From Streptomyces sp. CA-210063 (lineage in GTDB: Bacteria > Actinomycetota > Actinomycetes > Streptomycetales > Streptomycetaceae): 64,000 nt of DNA. Shown here piece after piece: positions 38,846 to 47,521 of this stretch. Where the stretch lies: assembly GCF_024612015.1 (NCBI RefSeq), contig NZ_CP102512.1:4898001-4962000 (forward strand). The letters run 5' to 3'. Below the pieces are notes generated by a model that did no database searches, was not told where the DNA came from, and was given only the letters and a program-made list of their open reading frames with translations. Every line of letters starts with the position of its first letter. Position 1 is the first letter of the stretch. A program made the translations under genes and the position numbers.

Positions 38846-38854
38846 CCGGTGACG

Positions 38855-38894
38855 ACGAGGGGGGCTCCCGGCATGTGCCGGGAGCCCCCCTCGT
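38855..38894. terminator. Strong bidirectional terminator
   Basis: A 19-bp perfect stem (ACGAGGGGGGCTCCCGGCA and its complement) with a minimal TG loop lies between the convergent Yip1-like and phosphoribosyltransferase genes. Confidence 0.88.
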
Positions 38895-38932
38895 ATGTCC
38901 CTGCTGTCCCTGCTGTCCCTGCATCGCTGGAC

Positions 38933-39436
38933 TCAGGCGTCGAGAACCTGCCCGACTCTCCTCACCACCGGCGGCTCGACACTCCAAGGGAAGTTGATCC
39001 ACTCATCGGTCCGCTTCCACACGTACTCGCACTTCACGAGAGAGTGGGACTTCTCATAGATCACGGCGGACCGCACCTCCGCCACGGCGTCGAGGCAGAA
39101 GGCGTGGACGAGCTTGAGCGTCTTGCCCGTGTCGGCCACGTCGTCCGTGATCAGAACCTTCTTGTCGGAGAAGTCGATCGCGTTCGGGACGGGCGCGAGC
39201 ATGACGGGCATGTCGAGCGTCGTGCCCACGCCGGTGTAGAACTCGACGTTCACGAGGTGGATGTTCTTGCAGTCCAGGGCGTAGGCGAGCCCTCCGGCCA
39301 CGAAGACCCCGCCCCGGGCGATGGACAGCACTATGTCGGGCTCGTACCCGTCGTCGGCGATGGCCTGCGCGAGCTCACGCACGGCGGTGCCGAAAGCCTC
39401 GTAGGTGAGGTTCTCGCGGGCCTGGGCCATGCTCAC
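38933..39436 (-). CDS. Phosphoribosyltransferase family protein
   Basis: GTG at 39436 overlaps the dcd stop (GTGA); the ATG two codons later is the alternative. The 167-aa product has a type I PRTase fold with [20 protein letters not shown] and the PRPP-binding loop [14 protein letters not shown], followed by [20 protein letters not shown]. It resembles hypoxanthine/xanthine-guanine phosphoribosyltransferases and probably acts in purine salvage. Coupling to dcd suggests joint nucleotide metabolism. Confidence 0.9.
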   Translation of the reverse strand: MSMAQARENLTYEAFGTAVRELAQAIADDGYEPDIVLSIARGGVFVAGGLAYALDCKNIHLVNVEFYTGVGTTLDMPVMLAPVPNAIDFSDKKVLITDDVADTGKTLKLVHAFCLDAVAEVRSAVIYEKSHSLVKCEYVWKRTDEWINFPWSVEPPVVRRVGQVLDA

Positions 39437-40008
39437 ACCTGCGTCCGGTGGAAGTTGAGGAAGGACCGGGAAGCGGTCGGCCCCCGCTGCCCCTGGTACC
39501 GCGACCCGTACCGCTCACTGCCGTAGGGGAACTCGGCCGGCGAACTGAGCCGGAACAGGCACAGCTGCCCGATCTTCATCCCCGGCCACAGCTTGATCGG
39601 CAGCGTCGCGAGATTCGACAGCTCAAGGGTCACGTGCCCGGAGAACCCGGGATCGATGAACCCGGCGGTGGAGTGGGTGACGAGCCCGAGCCGCCCCAGC
39701 GAGCTCTTGCCCTCCAGCCGCGAGGCGAGATCGTCGGGAAGGGTGATGACCTCGTACGTACTCGCGAGCACGAACTCGCCCGGATGCAGGATGAACGGCT
39801 CATCCCCCTCGGGCTCCACGAGCCGCGTGAGATCGGCCTGCTCGATGGACGGGTCGATGTGTGGATAGCGGTGGTTCTCGAACACCCGGAAGAAGCGGTC
39901 GAGACGCACGTCGACGCTCGACGGCTGCACCATGGATTCGTCGTACGGTTCGATCCGCACCCGGCCGGCATCGATCTCGGCCCGGATGTCTTTGTCTGAG
40001 AGAAGCAC
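39433..40008 (-). CDS. dcd: dCTP deaminase
   Basis: The GTG at 40008 lies 6 bases after TATTCT and lacks a ribosome-binding site, suggesting a leaderless transcript. The 191-aa product matches bacterial Dcd throughout: [20 protein letters not shown] (initiating GTG read as Met), [11 protein letters not shown], the catalytic [20 protein letters not shown] region with the essential Glu and Ser/Arg residues, and [15 protein letters not shown] at the C-terminus. It converts dCTP to dUTP for dTMP synthesis. It is the first gene of a two-gene operon with the phosphoribosyltransferase. Confidence 0.97.
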   Translation of the reverse strand: MLLSDKDIRAEIDAGRVRIEPYDESMVQPSSVDVRLDRFFRVFENHRYPHIDPSIEQADLTRLVEPEGDEPFILHPGEFVLASTYEVITLPDDLASRLEGKSSLGRLGLVTHSTAGFIDPGFSGHVTLELSNLATLPIKLWPGMKIGQLCLFRLSSPAEFPYGSERYGSRYQGQRGPTASRSFLNFHRTQV

Positions 40009-40082
40009 GCCCCGAGAATACGCAAGACGCGCGGACCGCCCACCATCAGGACGGACCCGCGCGCCTCGGCTACTGCTGACTG

Positions 40083-40247
40083 CTACCGCTTCCCCAACGC
40101 CACCGGCACCGGCACGACACTGCGCAGCCGGGCGCAGCGTGGGCAGCGCATGAGCCGACCAGGTCCCAGGCGCTCGGCCTGCTGCATCGGGAACGAAGCG
40201 GTGCTGAACACGTGCCCATCGGCACATCGGACGACGGTGCGCTCCAT
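40083..40247 (-). CDS. Small conserved zinc-ribbon-like protein (54 aa)
   Basis: The frame from ATG 40247 reads [20 protein letters not shown] and ends [19 protein letters not shown]. It shows a Cys in RCADGH and a CPRC pair, compatible with a small zinc site. I recall similar small proteins near dcd in other Streptomyces, but this is memory, not a search. In-frame TTG codons upstream could extend it to 40271. The function is unknown. The roughly 290 bases between it and the tRNA hold no other gene I can support. Confidence 0.55.
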   Translation of the reverse strand: MERTVVRCADGHVFSTASFPMQQAERLGPGRLMRCPRCARLRSVVPVPVALGKR

Positions 40248-40539
40248 CAAGTCCAAGAGTCCCTTCCCCAAGAGCCGCGTCTGGCTGTCGACCTACGTCG
40301 ACCTGACGACGAAAGCCACATTACGGGATGATTGGGACGGCCCTCCAGGCGGCACTCCGATCCCGTCGAAGGCCCACCCAGACCCTCTGCCCCGCCTCCA
40401 CCGTACGCCCCAACTCCCGCGCCCCGCAGCCCCGTCCCCACCCCGCAAACACATCCGGGCCCCACGCCTTCAGCGCGCGGGGCCCGACATGAGGTAAAGT
40501 AACGACGCGTTCCGACACCGGCACCGACCGGCGTCTTAC

Positions 40540-40613
40540 GCGGGTGTAGTTTAATGGTAGAACATCAGCTTCCCAAGCTGAGAGCGCGAGTTCGATTCTC
40601 GTCACCCGCTCCA
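40540..40613 (+). tRNA. tRNA-Gly (CCC)
   Basis: The acceptor stem GCGGGTG pairs with CACCCGC, the anticodon loop is TTCCCAA giving anticodon CCC, and the T arm is CGAG-TTCGATT-CTCG. The 3' CCA is encoded. The adjoining integrase-bearing element on its 3' side makes it a likely integration target. Confidence 0.95.
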
Positions 40614-40618
40614 TACTG

Positions 40619-40645
40619 AAACCCCAGGTCAGTGGCCTGGGGTTT
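40619..40645 (+). terminator. Terminator after tRNA-Gly
   Basis: AAACCCCAGG (40619-40628) and CCTGGGGTTT (40636-40645) form a 10-bp stem with a 7-base loop and a short T run, immediately downstream of the tRNA. Confidence 0.85.
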
Positions 40646-40875
40646 GCTTGTTGTCTAGACCAATTTGGGGGTGGCGTGCCCTCTGCGCGCCCTAAGTCGG
40701 GGCCGAGCGGCCATCCCCAGGGTCTGCGGGCATCACTTTGCGCCACCCGACCCTCGTTCGTCTCAAATGGCGAGACGCATTTCATGTGACCCGCGCCACA
40801 GGTCGAGCAAATGGCGACCAAGTCGCTTACGCAAAGGGCCGGTTGCGCGGCGCCGGTGTGGCCGGGTGGTTCACA

Positions 40876-41622
40876 ATGCCCGGCATGTCCACCAGGTACG
40901 ACCGTTCCCGAAGGCGCCGAGCGGCAGCGCGCTGTGGTCGCCCCACGAAGAAGGGGTCGCCATGCAAGCTCCCGCAGGAGATCGGGAAGGGCTGCCGACA
41001 CCATGCCACTGGAGCAGAACGCAAAGCCGCCGCAGAGGAGGCGAGGGCTCGGGCCGAGAGAGCAAGACAGCAGGCGGAACGGGAGCGACGGGCCATCCTT
41101 ACTGTGGTCGCCCTCGTCACCGTGGCCGTGTTCGCCGGCCTCGGTGTCGGCATCTGGAACGGATGGAAGGACGATGAGCACGAGTCCATGTGCCAGCCAC
41201 ACCGGACCCAGGCACTGGCCCTGAGCGACAAGGCCCGCGCCGTGCGGATTCCCATGGTCTTCGCCGGCGACCCGAACATCAGCATCCTGCAGCTCGGGGC
41301 GGAGTTCCCCGAAGACCTGGGAAGCCTCGATGCCATCTCCGCGACCGAGCTGGACATATCCAGGGCGTACTCCGAGAAGCGGGCCTTGGCCGGGCAGGCA
41401 GCACGCGTTGTTCTCGATCACCGAGAGTGCTTCGGGGCCGATTTCGCCGCCGCTGCCTCCCGGATAGAACGGGCGCCCACCGAAGTCAGACGGGTCGAGA
41501 TGCCGTCGCCTGCTCACTGCGCCGACGGATGGCCGTCCACTTCAATCGGCCGACGAGGTGCGTGCTCACACCACGGCGGCGTGGTTCCGGCTCAGCCCTG
41601 GGCGACGCTGCTCTTCGGCTGA
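40876..41622 (+). CDS. Membrane protein with DUF3761-like C-terminus
   Basis: ATG at 40876 (40885 is an alternative). The 248-aa product has a basic N-terminus with CGRPTKKGSPCKLP and GCRHH, resembling the small Cys motifs of HGGxxP-type zinc proteins. A coiled-coil (AERKAAAEEARARAERARQQ) and one membrane segment (ILTVVALVTVAVFAGLGVGI) follow, then an extracellular domain. It ends with HCADGWPSTSIGRRGACSHH, the pattern of DUF3761-type secreted domains. It is the first gene inside the putative element. The function is unknown. Confidence 0.65.
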   Translation: MPGMSTRYDRSRRRRAAARCGRPTKKGSPCKLPQEIGKGCRHHATGAERKAAAEEARARAERARQQAERERRAILTVVALVTVAVFAGLGVGIWNGWKDDEHESMCQPHRTQALALSDKARAVRIPMVFAGDPNISILQLGAEFPEDLGSLDAISATELDISRAYSEKRALAGQAARVVLDHRECFGADFAAAASRIERAPTEVRRVEMPSPAHCADGWPSTSIGRRGACSHHGGVVPAQPWATLLFG

Positions 41623-41680
41623 TCATGTACGGCAAGTCCCGCACCAGAATCTCCGAGCGCGCAGGACTCCGACCGCGACC

Positions 41681-42160
41681 TTACGCAGGCACCAGGTCTC
41701 CCAGCACCTCACGAAGAGCGGTGCCTACGACCGGTCCTGCAACCGCCACCTGACGAAGGTCATCGCCCTTCATGTAGCGGTAACTCTGGGGAGGGTGGAA
41801 CGTCCCCGCAGCCCGCAATGCCCCGAGTGTCACCGGTTCGTCAAAGGAAACCGGATCCTCCAGCGTCAGACCACTCGCCTGGGTCGCACCGTTCATGTAG
41901 GCGTCGTACTCGCGCCGGGTGATCCCCGTCTGGCTGCGGTGGGCCAACCAGACCTCCTTGGGAGAGGCGACATGTACCGCGGCAATGCGCGCCATGCCCA
42001 CCAAGGCCATGGTGGGCGCGGTCGCGTAGAGCAGAACTCGGGTTCCGGGAGGGGCTGCGACGCGTTGGCGGCGGACCTCCACCGTCTTGCTGCCGGCCAG
42101 GATCGCGGTGGCGAAGCGCGGGTGGACGGACAGCAGCATCGCGCGTTCCGGATCGTTCAC
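41681..42160 (-). CDS. ASCH/PUA-like domain protein
   Basis: GTG at 42160 overlaps the stop of the upstream GNAT gene (GTGA). The 159-aa product begins with AMLLSVHPRFATAILAGSKT and TVEVRRQRV, the ASCH-type RNA-binding PUA-like signature. GTRVLLYATAPTMALVGMARI follows, completing the small beta barrel. ASCH proteins bind or cleave RNA or modified nucleosides. Translational coupling to the GNAT-PIN-like fusion suggests a shared role, possibly tRNA- or nucleotide-directed, which is inference. Confidence 0.78.
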   Translation of the reverse strand: MNDPERAMLLSVHPRFATAILAGSKTVEVRRQRVAAPPGTRVLLYATAPTMALVGMARIAAVHVASPKEVWLAHRSQTGITRREYDAYMNGATQASGLTLEDPVSFDEPVTLGALRAAGTFHPPQSYRYMKGDDLRQVAVAGPVVGTALREVLGDLVPA

Positions 42161-44223
42161 GTCTTTCGGTGCCCCTCTTTGTAGACCGCCTGAAACAGCT
42201 CGTTGCTGATCTTCGACAGCGAGATCAGCATGTTCGACGACCACGGTAGTCCTAGCTCCCTGGCCAGCGAGCTCAATCGCCGCAGCGTCACCGGCTTGGG
42301 AAAGATCTCGGTGTCCGAGAACCTCAGCGCCATGGCGTGGCCGGAGGCATCAGCGGCTTCTTGTACCTCCGCCCGACCATATACGCCCAGGTGTTCGAAT
42401 TTCGAGAAGAGGGCGTCGGGTATGTCGATAAGCACCTCGTCGAGGCGCGAACTCCCCACCACCATCTGGCCGTCCACGTGGGCGCCCCCGTCGCTGACGT
42501 ACCAAAGGAGGCGGGCAGGAACGCTTTCGCCTCGGCGCCCCGAGGAACGGTAGTAGACGTGCTCCCTGCTGATGCCGAGGACGTGGCTGCGCAGCAGGAG
42601 CATGGCCGGAACGTTGAACAGCTCGGTGGACCAGCGCGGCTTGATCGGCAGCAGGAAGGACGGCAACTCGGAGTCGATGACCTTCGCCGGCCACCAGGCG
42701 CGCTCTACCACGGCGGCCACCTCGGCCGGCATCTGCGCGTGCAAGGCAGTCGCCTCCACGGTCAGCTCACGAGCGAGTCCGCCGGCCACCGCCTCCACCT
42801 CGGCTGCCGTACCGCACACGTCCACCAGGAGAGCAACGAACTTGCCGTCGTGCTCGAAGAAGCCGTCGTCCCCAGCGGCGGCCTTGGCAACCGCTGGGAG
42901 ATACGGGTCGCTGATGCGTACGGTCTCCGCCCCGCAGTCGCGCCCCTGACGCTTCAGCAGGAAGAGGATCTGCCTGGCCAGAGTCTCTTCCAGCGGATGA
43001 TCCGCGGTGCGGAGCACGGGGACGATCAGCGTCCGGCCGTCCAACGCCCATGCGTAGAGGGCGACTGGGTGGCCCTGGCCGTCCCTCAGCAGCTCGCGAC
43101 GCCACGCGACCGTGTCATCCGTGAGCGACCGAAGGCGCTCGGCGAAGGCCGAGCCGTCGTCGCCGCCCGACTGGTTGAAGAAGGCGACCAGCTCGTCCTC
43201 CGCACCTGGTGCCACCTCACTCGACCGGAACTCCGTGCCCATCAGATCGGCCGGGCGATACACCTGGGCCTGCCGCAATTCATCCACGTGGAGCGTCACG
43301 GTGGAGGGCGATACGACGCGGACACGGGCGACTTCCCAAGCCACGTCGGCAAGACGGGACAGGAGCGGGTTCCGGGTGGCCAGGACTTGAAGGCCGGCGC
43401 ACGATGTCTCGGCCACGTAGTGCAGGCAGCGTCGGAGTGTCGCGTCGACGGGGAGGTCGGGAAGCGACTCCGAGGCGGCCTTCAGCAGCTCAGCCGTTCG
43501 TTCGGCCACGGCCTCGGAGGCAGGGGTGAGCTGGCGTAGGCCGTGGAGCGCTGCCCGCTGGTGCTGACGCTCGGCGGTATCGCCGACGTCCCGGATCTGG
43601 TGGACCAGCTGGGGCGTGTAGGCGAGTTCGACGAGGTCCGTCATCCAGCCCGCCTCCAGCGCGCGGGACTCCTCCGCATCGGTCGTTTCGGCGAGTCCGC
43701 GCAGATCGGCGAAGACTCCGTGGTCGACGGTCACCACCAACAGCGCGTCGCTCTCCACCTCCGTGAACAGGTCCGGGTGCCCGAGGTCCAGCCACCATCC
43801 GTCGAGGATCTCTCCATCCCGGCCGCGTCCGCGCACCTCGCCGTTCGGGACGAACCCCAGGCTCGTCCACATGTCGCTGAGTTCGTAGTCCCGTCGGCAT
43901 TTGGCCTTGATGCCGAGCCGTTGGGGATAGCGCTGCTTGATGGCCTCCACCAGCAGTCGGGCGATACCCCGGCCGCGCTGTTCCTCCGCAACGCATAGGT
44001 GGGCGAGACGTATATGGGCACTCCTCTTCGGGAGCCCGAACAGCGCGTAGCCGATCACTTCGTCCGCTTCGACGGCGACCAGGAGCCCTCCGTTCTCCGC
44101 CGCCTGTCGATACGCGGGAGGCGTCAGCAGCCCCAGCGTCTTCGTGTAGCGATCGCCCAGCGCCACGGCCTTGTCGATCAACTCGACCTGCGCAGGCAAC
44201 GCGGGAAGAACCTTGACCGCCAT
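42157..44223 (-). CDS. GNAT acetyltransferase fused to a PIN-like domain
   Basis: ATG at 44223 follows GGAGGGGG by 5 bases. The product is 688 aa. Residues 1-165 form a GNAT domain with LLVAVEADEVIGYALFG, IRLAHLCVAEEQRGRGIARL (acetyl-CoA pyrophosphate loop) and YELSDMWTSLGFVPNGE. Residues about 170-320 resemble a PIN nuclease: LLVVTVDHGVFADLRG at the start and LRRCLHYVAETSCAGLQVLA then TRNPLLSRL and VRVVSPSTV, with Asn for the usual third Asp. The C-terminal 360 residues are unassigned. It is coupled to the ASCH gene. The combination suggests a nucleic-acid-modifying or toxin-like system. Confidence 0.7.
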   Translation of the reverse strand: MAVKVLPALPAQVELIDKAVALGDRYTKTLGLLTPPAYRQAAENGGLLVAVEADEVIGYALFGLPKRSAHIRLAHLCVAEEQRGRGIARLLVEAIKQRYPQRLGIKAKCRRDYELSDMWTSLGFVPNGEVRGRGRDGEILDGWWLDLGHPDLFTEVESDALLVVTVDHGVFADLRGLAETTDAEESRALEAGWMTDLVELAYTPQLVHQIRDVGDTAERQHQRAALHGLRQLTPASEAVAERTAELLKAASESLPDLPVDATLRRCLHYVAETSCAGLQVLATRNPLLSRLADVAWEVARVRVVSPSTVTLHVDELRQAQVYRPADLMGTEFRSSEVAPGAEDELVAFFNQSGGDDGSAFAERLRSLTDDTVAWRRELLRDGQGHPVALYAWALDGRTLIVPVLRTADHPLEETLARQILFLLKRQGRDCGAETVRISDPYLPAVAKAAAGDDGFFEHDGKFVALLVDVCGTAAEVEAVAGGLARELTVEATALHAQMPAEVAAVVERAWWPAKVIDSELPSFLLPIKPRWSTELFNVPAMLLLRSHVLGISREHVYYRSSGRRGESVPARLLWYVSDGGAHVDGQMVVGSSRLDEVLIDIPDALFSKFEHLGVYGRAEVQEAADASGHAMALRFSDTEIFPKPVTLRRLSSLARELGLPWSSNMLISLSKISNELFQAVYKEGHRKT

Positions 44224-44422
44224 CGTTCCCCCTCCAGAAGGGTCGGCCAAGGCCGACCTCAACTCCCGTGTCAGTACATACAGGGAAAGCTGATCTCAAC
44301 CGAGGCCAACCCTCAAGGGGGCACGAGGGGCGCACGGTGCTGCAGAGGCTGTCACGGAGCGGCTACTGCCGTACGGACCCCGGCCAAGACCTGTCCAACC
44401 GGGATCCGTACGGCCACGGTTG

Positions 44423-45577
44423 TCACGCTTCCTCGGCGTGCCGCCCCTCAGCAGCGTCCGGGCTTCGCAGCTGCTGCCGTACCTCGGCGTCGATGCCTTG
44501 TGCCAGCCTGCGCTGGTGCTTCGTCGTCGAGTGCTGGTAGATCAGCTGGGCCCGCTCCGAGGACTGGCCGGCGCGGACCATGAGGTCCTTCAGCTTGGCT
44601 CCCGTGTCGGCGGCGAGGGTGTTGCCGGTGTGGCGGAGGTCGTAGAAGCGAAAGTTATCCGGCATGCCGACCTTGGTCCTCGCCTTGCGCCATTTGCGGC
44701 CGAAGGTCGAGCGGCGGAAGGGTGCGCCCTTCTCCCCGATGAAGAGGAGTCCGTCCCGCTCCTTCTCGGCGAACCACTGAAGGTGGCGACGCAGTTCCGG
44801 GAGCAGAAAGTCGGGCAGGTAGACGGTGCGCTTTCCCGCCCGGGTCTTGGGGTCGCCGGTGACGCGCCTGCCGTTCGTCAGCTCCGGCGAAGCCTGCGTG
44901 ACGCGCAGGGAGCATTCGTCGAGATCGACACTGCGACGGCGTAGTTCAGCCAGCTCCTCCGGGCGGAGGGAGGCGAAGGCGCCGAGCAGGACCATCAGGC
45001 GCCAGCGCGGTCCCACGGCGTCGGCGAGGTCGAAGACCTGCTCGATGGTGGCGGTGGGACGCTCGTCGGCCTCCTCCTTGCCGGCGCCCTTGATGCGGCA
45101 TGGGTTGCTGCGGATGAGGTCGTCGTCGACCGCGGTCTGAAGGATGGCCTTCAGCAGACGGTACGACTTGGCGACCGTGGTGGCACCGGTCGCCTTCATA
45201 CGCTCGGCTCGCCATGTGCGGACGGCGGGCGGGGTGATCTCGTCCAGGTCCTTGCCGCCAAACGTCGGCAGGATATGGAGGCGGAGCAGTCCGTCGTAGC
45301 GGTCGACGGTGGTGGGAGCCAGACCACGTTCCTCCAGCCAACGGAGTGTGTACTTCTCGAAGTTGATCGCGCCGACGTCCGGGTCGCTCCATGTGCTGCG
45401 CTCGATGTCTGCGCGGACGAGGTTGAGCCAGTCCTGGGCGTCAGACTTGGTCTCGAACGTCTCCGGTGCCTTGTGCCGCTGGCCGTCCGGTCCGAGGTAG
45501 CGGGCCTGCCATCGGCCGGAGGCGAGCTTGCGTACCGTGCCGAACTCGCGCCGCCGCTGCGGCTTGCGTGCCGCCAT
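44423..45577 (-). CDS. int: Site-specific tyrosine integrase
   Basis: The 384-aa product has an N-terminal AP2-like DNA-binding segment (GRWQARYLGPDGQRHKAPET) and a core-binding SAM-like domain (about 70-165). The catalytic domain shows Arg205 in SLRPEEL, Lys in GKRTVYLP, Arg315 in FYDLRHTGNT and nucleophile Tyr347 in AQLIYQHST. The family's GHxS His is Gln338 here (AGQSSERA), and Tyr312 replaces the His of HxxR. Actinobacterial ICE and phage integrases often vary there, so it is probably active. It overlaps the excisionase stop by one base (TGATG). Confidence 0.93.
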   Translation of the reverse strand: MAARKPQRRREFGTVRKLASGRWQARYLGPDGQRHKAPETFETKSDAQDWLNLVRADIERSTWSDPDVGAINFEKYTLRWLEERGLAPTTVDRYDGLLRLHILPTFGGKDLDEITPPAVRTWRAERMKATGATTVAKSYRLLKAILQTAVDDDLIRSNPCRIKGAGKEEADERPTATIEQVFDLADAVGPRWRLMVLLGAFASLRPEELAELRRRSVDLDECSLRVTQASPELTNGRRVTGDPKTRAGKRTVYLPDFLLPELRRHLQWFAEKERDGLLFIGEKGAPFRRSTFGRKWRKARTKVGMPDNFRFYDLRHTGNTLAADTGAKLKDLMVRAGQSSERAQLIYQHSTTKHQRRLAQGIDAEVRQQLRSPDAAEGRHAEEA

Positions 45578-45789
45578 CAGGCCGCCTTCCCGTAGCGGGC
45601 ACGGATGCGGCGGACCGGCTCGACGGTGCGCGCCTCGACGTACTCGGTGATCGCGCTCTCGGGGATGCGGACCGGGCGGCCGAGCTTCACGTAGCGGATG
45701 CGGCGCTCGGCGATCAGGCGGCGGACGAAGCGCTCACCCGTGCCGAGCATGTCGCCGGCCTCGGCCACGGTCAGGAGGCGGTCAGCCAT
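45577..45789 (-). CDS. xis: Excisionase (HTH, MerR-like)
   Basis: The 70-aa product begins MADRLLTVAEAGDMLGTGER, with a winged-helix motif (FVRRLIAERRIRYVKLGRPV, then RIPESAITEYVEA) typical of Xis/AlpA-type DNA-benders. It is translated just before int with a one-base overlap, the standard arrangement in actinobacterial integrative elements. It should favour excision by reshaping attachment-site DNA. Confidence 0.9.
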   Translation of the reverse strand: MADRLLTVAEAGDMLGTGERFVRRLIAERRIRYVKLGRPVRIPESAITEYVEARTVEPVRRIRARYGKAA

Positions 45790-45930
45790 TCGCGGTCACC
45801 TCCTGCGCGGTGTGGGCGGTGCACTGGGAGCGGGAAAGGGCACGGGGTATTGCGGGTCGACGCAAGGGCGTTGGGTCCTTTACTCGGGCTGGTGCGGTGT
45901 GGCAGGCCGTTCGGCGGGCGTCGCCTGGAA

Positions 45931-46209
45931 CTACGCGGCGCGGATCCCGTGGAGGAGGGCCAGGGGCGAGACCCGGAGAGCCTGGGCGAGGGCGACGAGG
46001 TCGTCGATGTCACAGCGGCGTTGGGCGCGTTCGATGCGGGACAGCATCGTGTTGGTCATCGGACGGCCGAGGGCGGTGACGCGGGCGGCGAGCTCGCGCT
46101 GGGCGAGGCCGCGTTCGGTGCGGAGAATTTCGATGGTGCGAGCGGTCCGAATTCCGGCCGGACCGATTTCCAGGGATCGTGCTGCCATGGCTCCATTTGT
46201 AGCTTCCAT
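45931..46209 (-). CDS. XRE-family repressor
   Basis: Start is ATG 46209; ATGs at 46196 (other frame) and 46188 (in frame) make the choice uncertain. The 92-aa product has an HTH (IEILRTERGLAQRELAARVT, then MTNTMLSRIERAQRRCDIDD) and ends shortly after. A perfect inverted repeat lies two bases upstream of the start, suggesting autoregulation. It is divergent from the replication gene at 46669 and is probably the element's maintenance repressor. Confidence 0.82.
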   Translation of the reverse strand: MEATNGAMAARSLEIGPAGIRTARTIEILRTERGLAQRELAARVTALGRPMTNTMLSRIERAQRRCDIDDLVALAQALRVSPLALLHGIRAA

Positions 46210-46210
46210 T

Positions 46211-46231
46211 CGCCGGTTTGGTTAACCGGCG
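46211..46231. promoter_or_regulatory. Likely operator of the XRE repressor
   Basis: CGCCGGTT-N5-AACCGGCG is a perfect inverted repeat adjoining the repressor start. The half-site AACCGGCGAT recurs at 46431-46440 on the side of the replication gene, followed by CCGGGTT, giving a second imperfect dyad. The region 46232-46668 is AT-richer than its surroundings and holds no gene I can support; it is probably the divergent control region. Confidence 0.6.
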
Positions 46232-46668
46232 ATCGTCGGCTATGTTGCGCCCGGCGAACGGGCGGGGCTTACCTCTGGGCTGGGTTCCGAGTATCCGGTT
46301 GGCGGTGCCTTCACCAGCCCGATGACATGCTCTGACGTGGGGTGTTGTGTTGTAGCTTGCACTCTCAGCGGGAGTCAACGGGTTCCCGATGTGATGCTTC
46401 TGGCTTCACCTGACGGTGCATTATTTCGGCAACCGGCGATCCGGGTTTATGGTTTTGTTCCTGCCTCGCAGCACACGTTCGCCGTCAGCTGTCTGATTTC
46501 CCGGCGGAATGCTGGACTTGTGCGGCATGGGTGTGGCTGTCTTGGCTATACGACGCCACCAGCCCTCCCCCGCGCCTTCGGACCGGGGCTGTGTGCAACC
46601 CCCTCCCTGTGCACCGCCCGACGAGGGTCGATCGCACCTCCCCGTCCTGACCTAGGAGCCGCCGCCCG

Positions 46669-47514
46669 ATGAGCTACGACGCCCGCGAATGGGTATGGGA
46701 CCACAGCCGCAGCAAGGGCACCGCCCGCATGGTCCTCGCCCTGATCGCCGACCGGTGCCGCGACCGGCACTGCATCGCGTACGCGTCCGTGCCCACCCTC
46801 ATGAAACGCGCCAACGCCTCCCGCACCGCCGTGCGCGACGCGCTGACCAAGCTGATCGCCAGCGGCGAGCTGGTGCAGCTCCCGGACCGCAAGGGGCCAC
46901 GGGGAGAGACGTACTACCTCCTCCCGGTTGCCGCCCGGTTCCTCGCGGACCAGCCTCGGGAAGGGGACCGGAATCCGGTCCCCCAAGGGGGGCGGAATCC
47001 GACCCTCGGGGGACCGGAATCCGACCCTGCCGAACACTTCGAGAGGGGATCAGAATCCGACCCCGGGGAACGGAATCCGGCCCCCGAGGGGTACGGATTC
47101 CGACCCGATGGGGGTGCAGATTCCGGCCCCCAGAACAGAAGAGAACCGAAGGTGAACGGTAAGAGCAGCAGCAGCTCTGCCCCGCTCATCTCCGCCACCG
47201 AGTGGCACATCGACGACGACACCCGTTCCTGGCTGCAGCACCACGGCCATCTCGACCGACTCGGCGAGCACGCCCTGTACGCCGCCGACGAGAAGTGGCG
47301 CACCTACCGGGCTCCATGGGCGCCCCGCACCGCCGCCGCGTGGGCCGCCGACTGGCGCGCGTGGATCGCCCGGGAACACACCCCCACCCCTGGCCGCCCC
47401 AACCTCTACGCCCTGCCCGGCGGCACGCCCAGCGCAGCCACTGGCATGACGCGCTCCGAGGCGCACATGGCCGCCCTGCTCGCCGCCCTCGACGAACCGA
47501 CAGGAACGGAGTAA
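46669..47514 (+). CDS. Winged-helix replication initiator (lambda O-like organisation)
   Basis: ATG at 46669 after CCTAGGAG. The 281-aa product has an N-terminal helix-turn-helix domain of the phage/plasmid initiator type (REWVWDHSRSKGTARMVLAL, YASVPTLMKRANASRTAVRD, LIASGELVQLPDRKGPRGET). A disordered linker (about 92-170) follows, then a C-terminal helical domain (WHIDDDTRSWLQHHGHLDRL onward). The linker-coding DNA carries seven iteron-like repeats. A helicase-loader-like gene follows 8 bases later. The parallel to phage lambda O (initiator with origin iterons inside its own gene) and P is close. Confidence 0.7.
   Translation: MSYDAREWVWDHSRSKGTARMVLALIADRCRDRHCIAYASVPTLMKRANASRTAVRDALTKLIASGELVQLPDRKGPRGETYYLLPVAARFLADQPREGDRNPVPQGGRNPTLGGPESDPAEHFERGSESDPGERNPAPEGYGFRPDGGADSGPQNRREPKVNGKSSSSSAPLISATEWHIDDDTRSWLQHHGHLDRLGEHALYAADEKWRTYRAPWAPRTAAAWAADWRAWIAREHTPTPGRPNLYALPGGTPSAATGMTRSEAHMAALLAALDEPTGTE
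46963..47133. repeat. Seven iterons inside the initiator gene (putative origin)
   Basis: A unit with core CGGAATCCG (itself palindromic), flanked by GGGG on the left and RCCC(C) on the right, occurs with cores at 46969, 46993, 47015, 47051, 47071, 47094 and 47117. Spacing is 24, 22, 36, 20, 23 and 23 bases. Copies 4 and 7 carry CAGA and copies 6 and 7 carry ATTCCG. The first copy is a nearly perfect 21-bp palindrome. They fall in the linker-coding part of the gene and run in different reading phases. Confidence 0.85.
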
Positions 47515-47521
47515 CCCGCCT

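Noticed and set aside
44224..44422. Attachment site directly beside the integrase
   Set aside because: No tRNA gene or repeat matching the tRNA-Gly 3' end is visible in this interval.
46963..47133. CRISPR array
   Set aside because: Repeats are about 20-24 bp apart with short cores and fall inside a coding sequence; spacers are too short and there are no cas genes.
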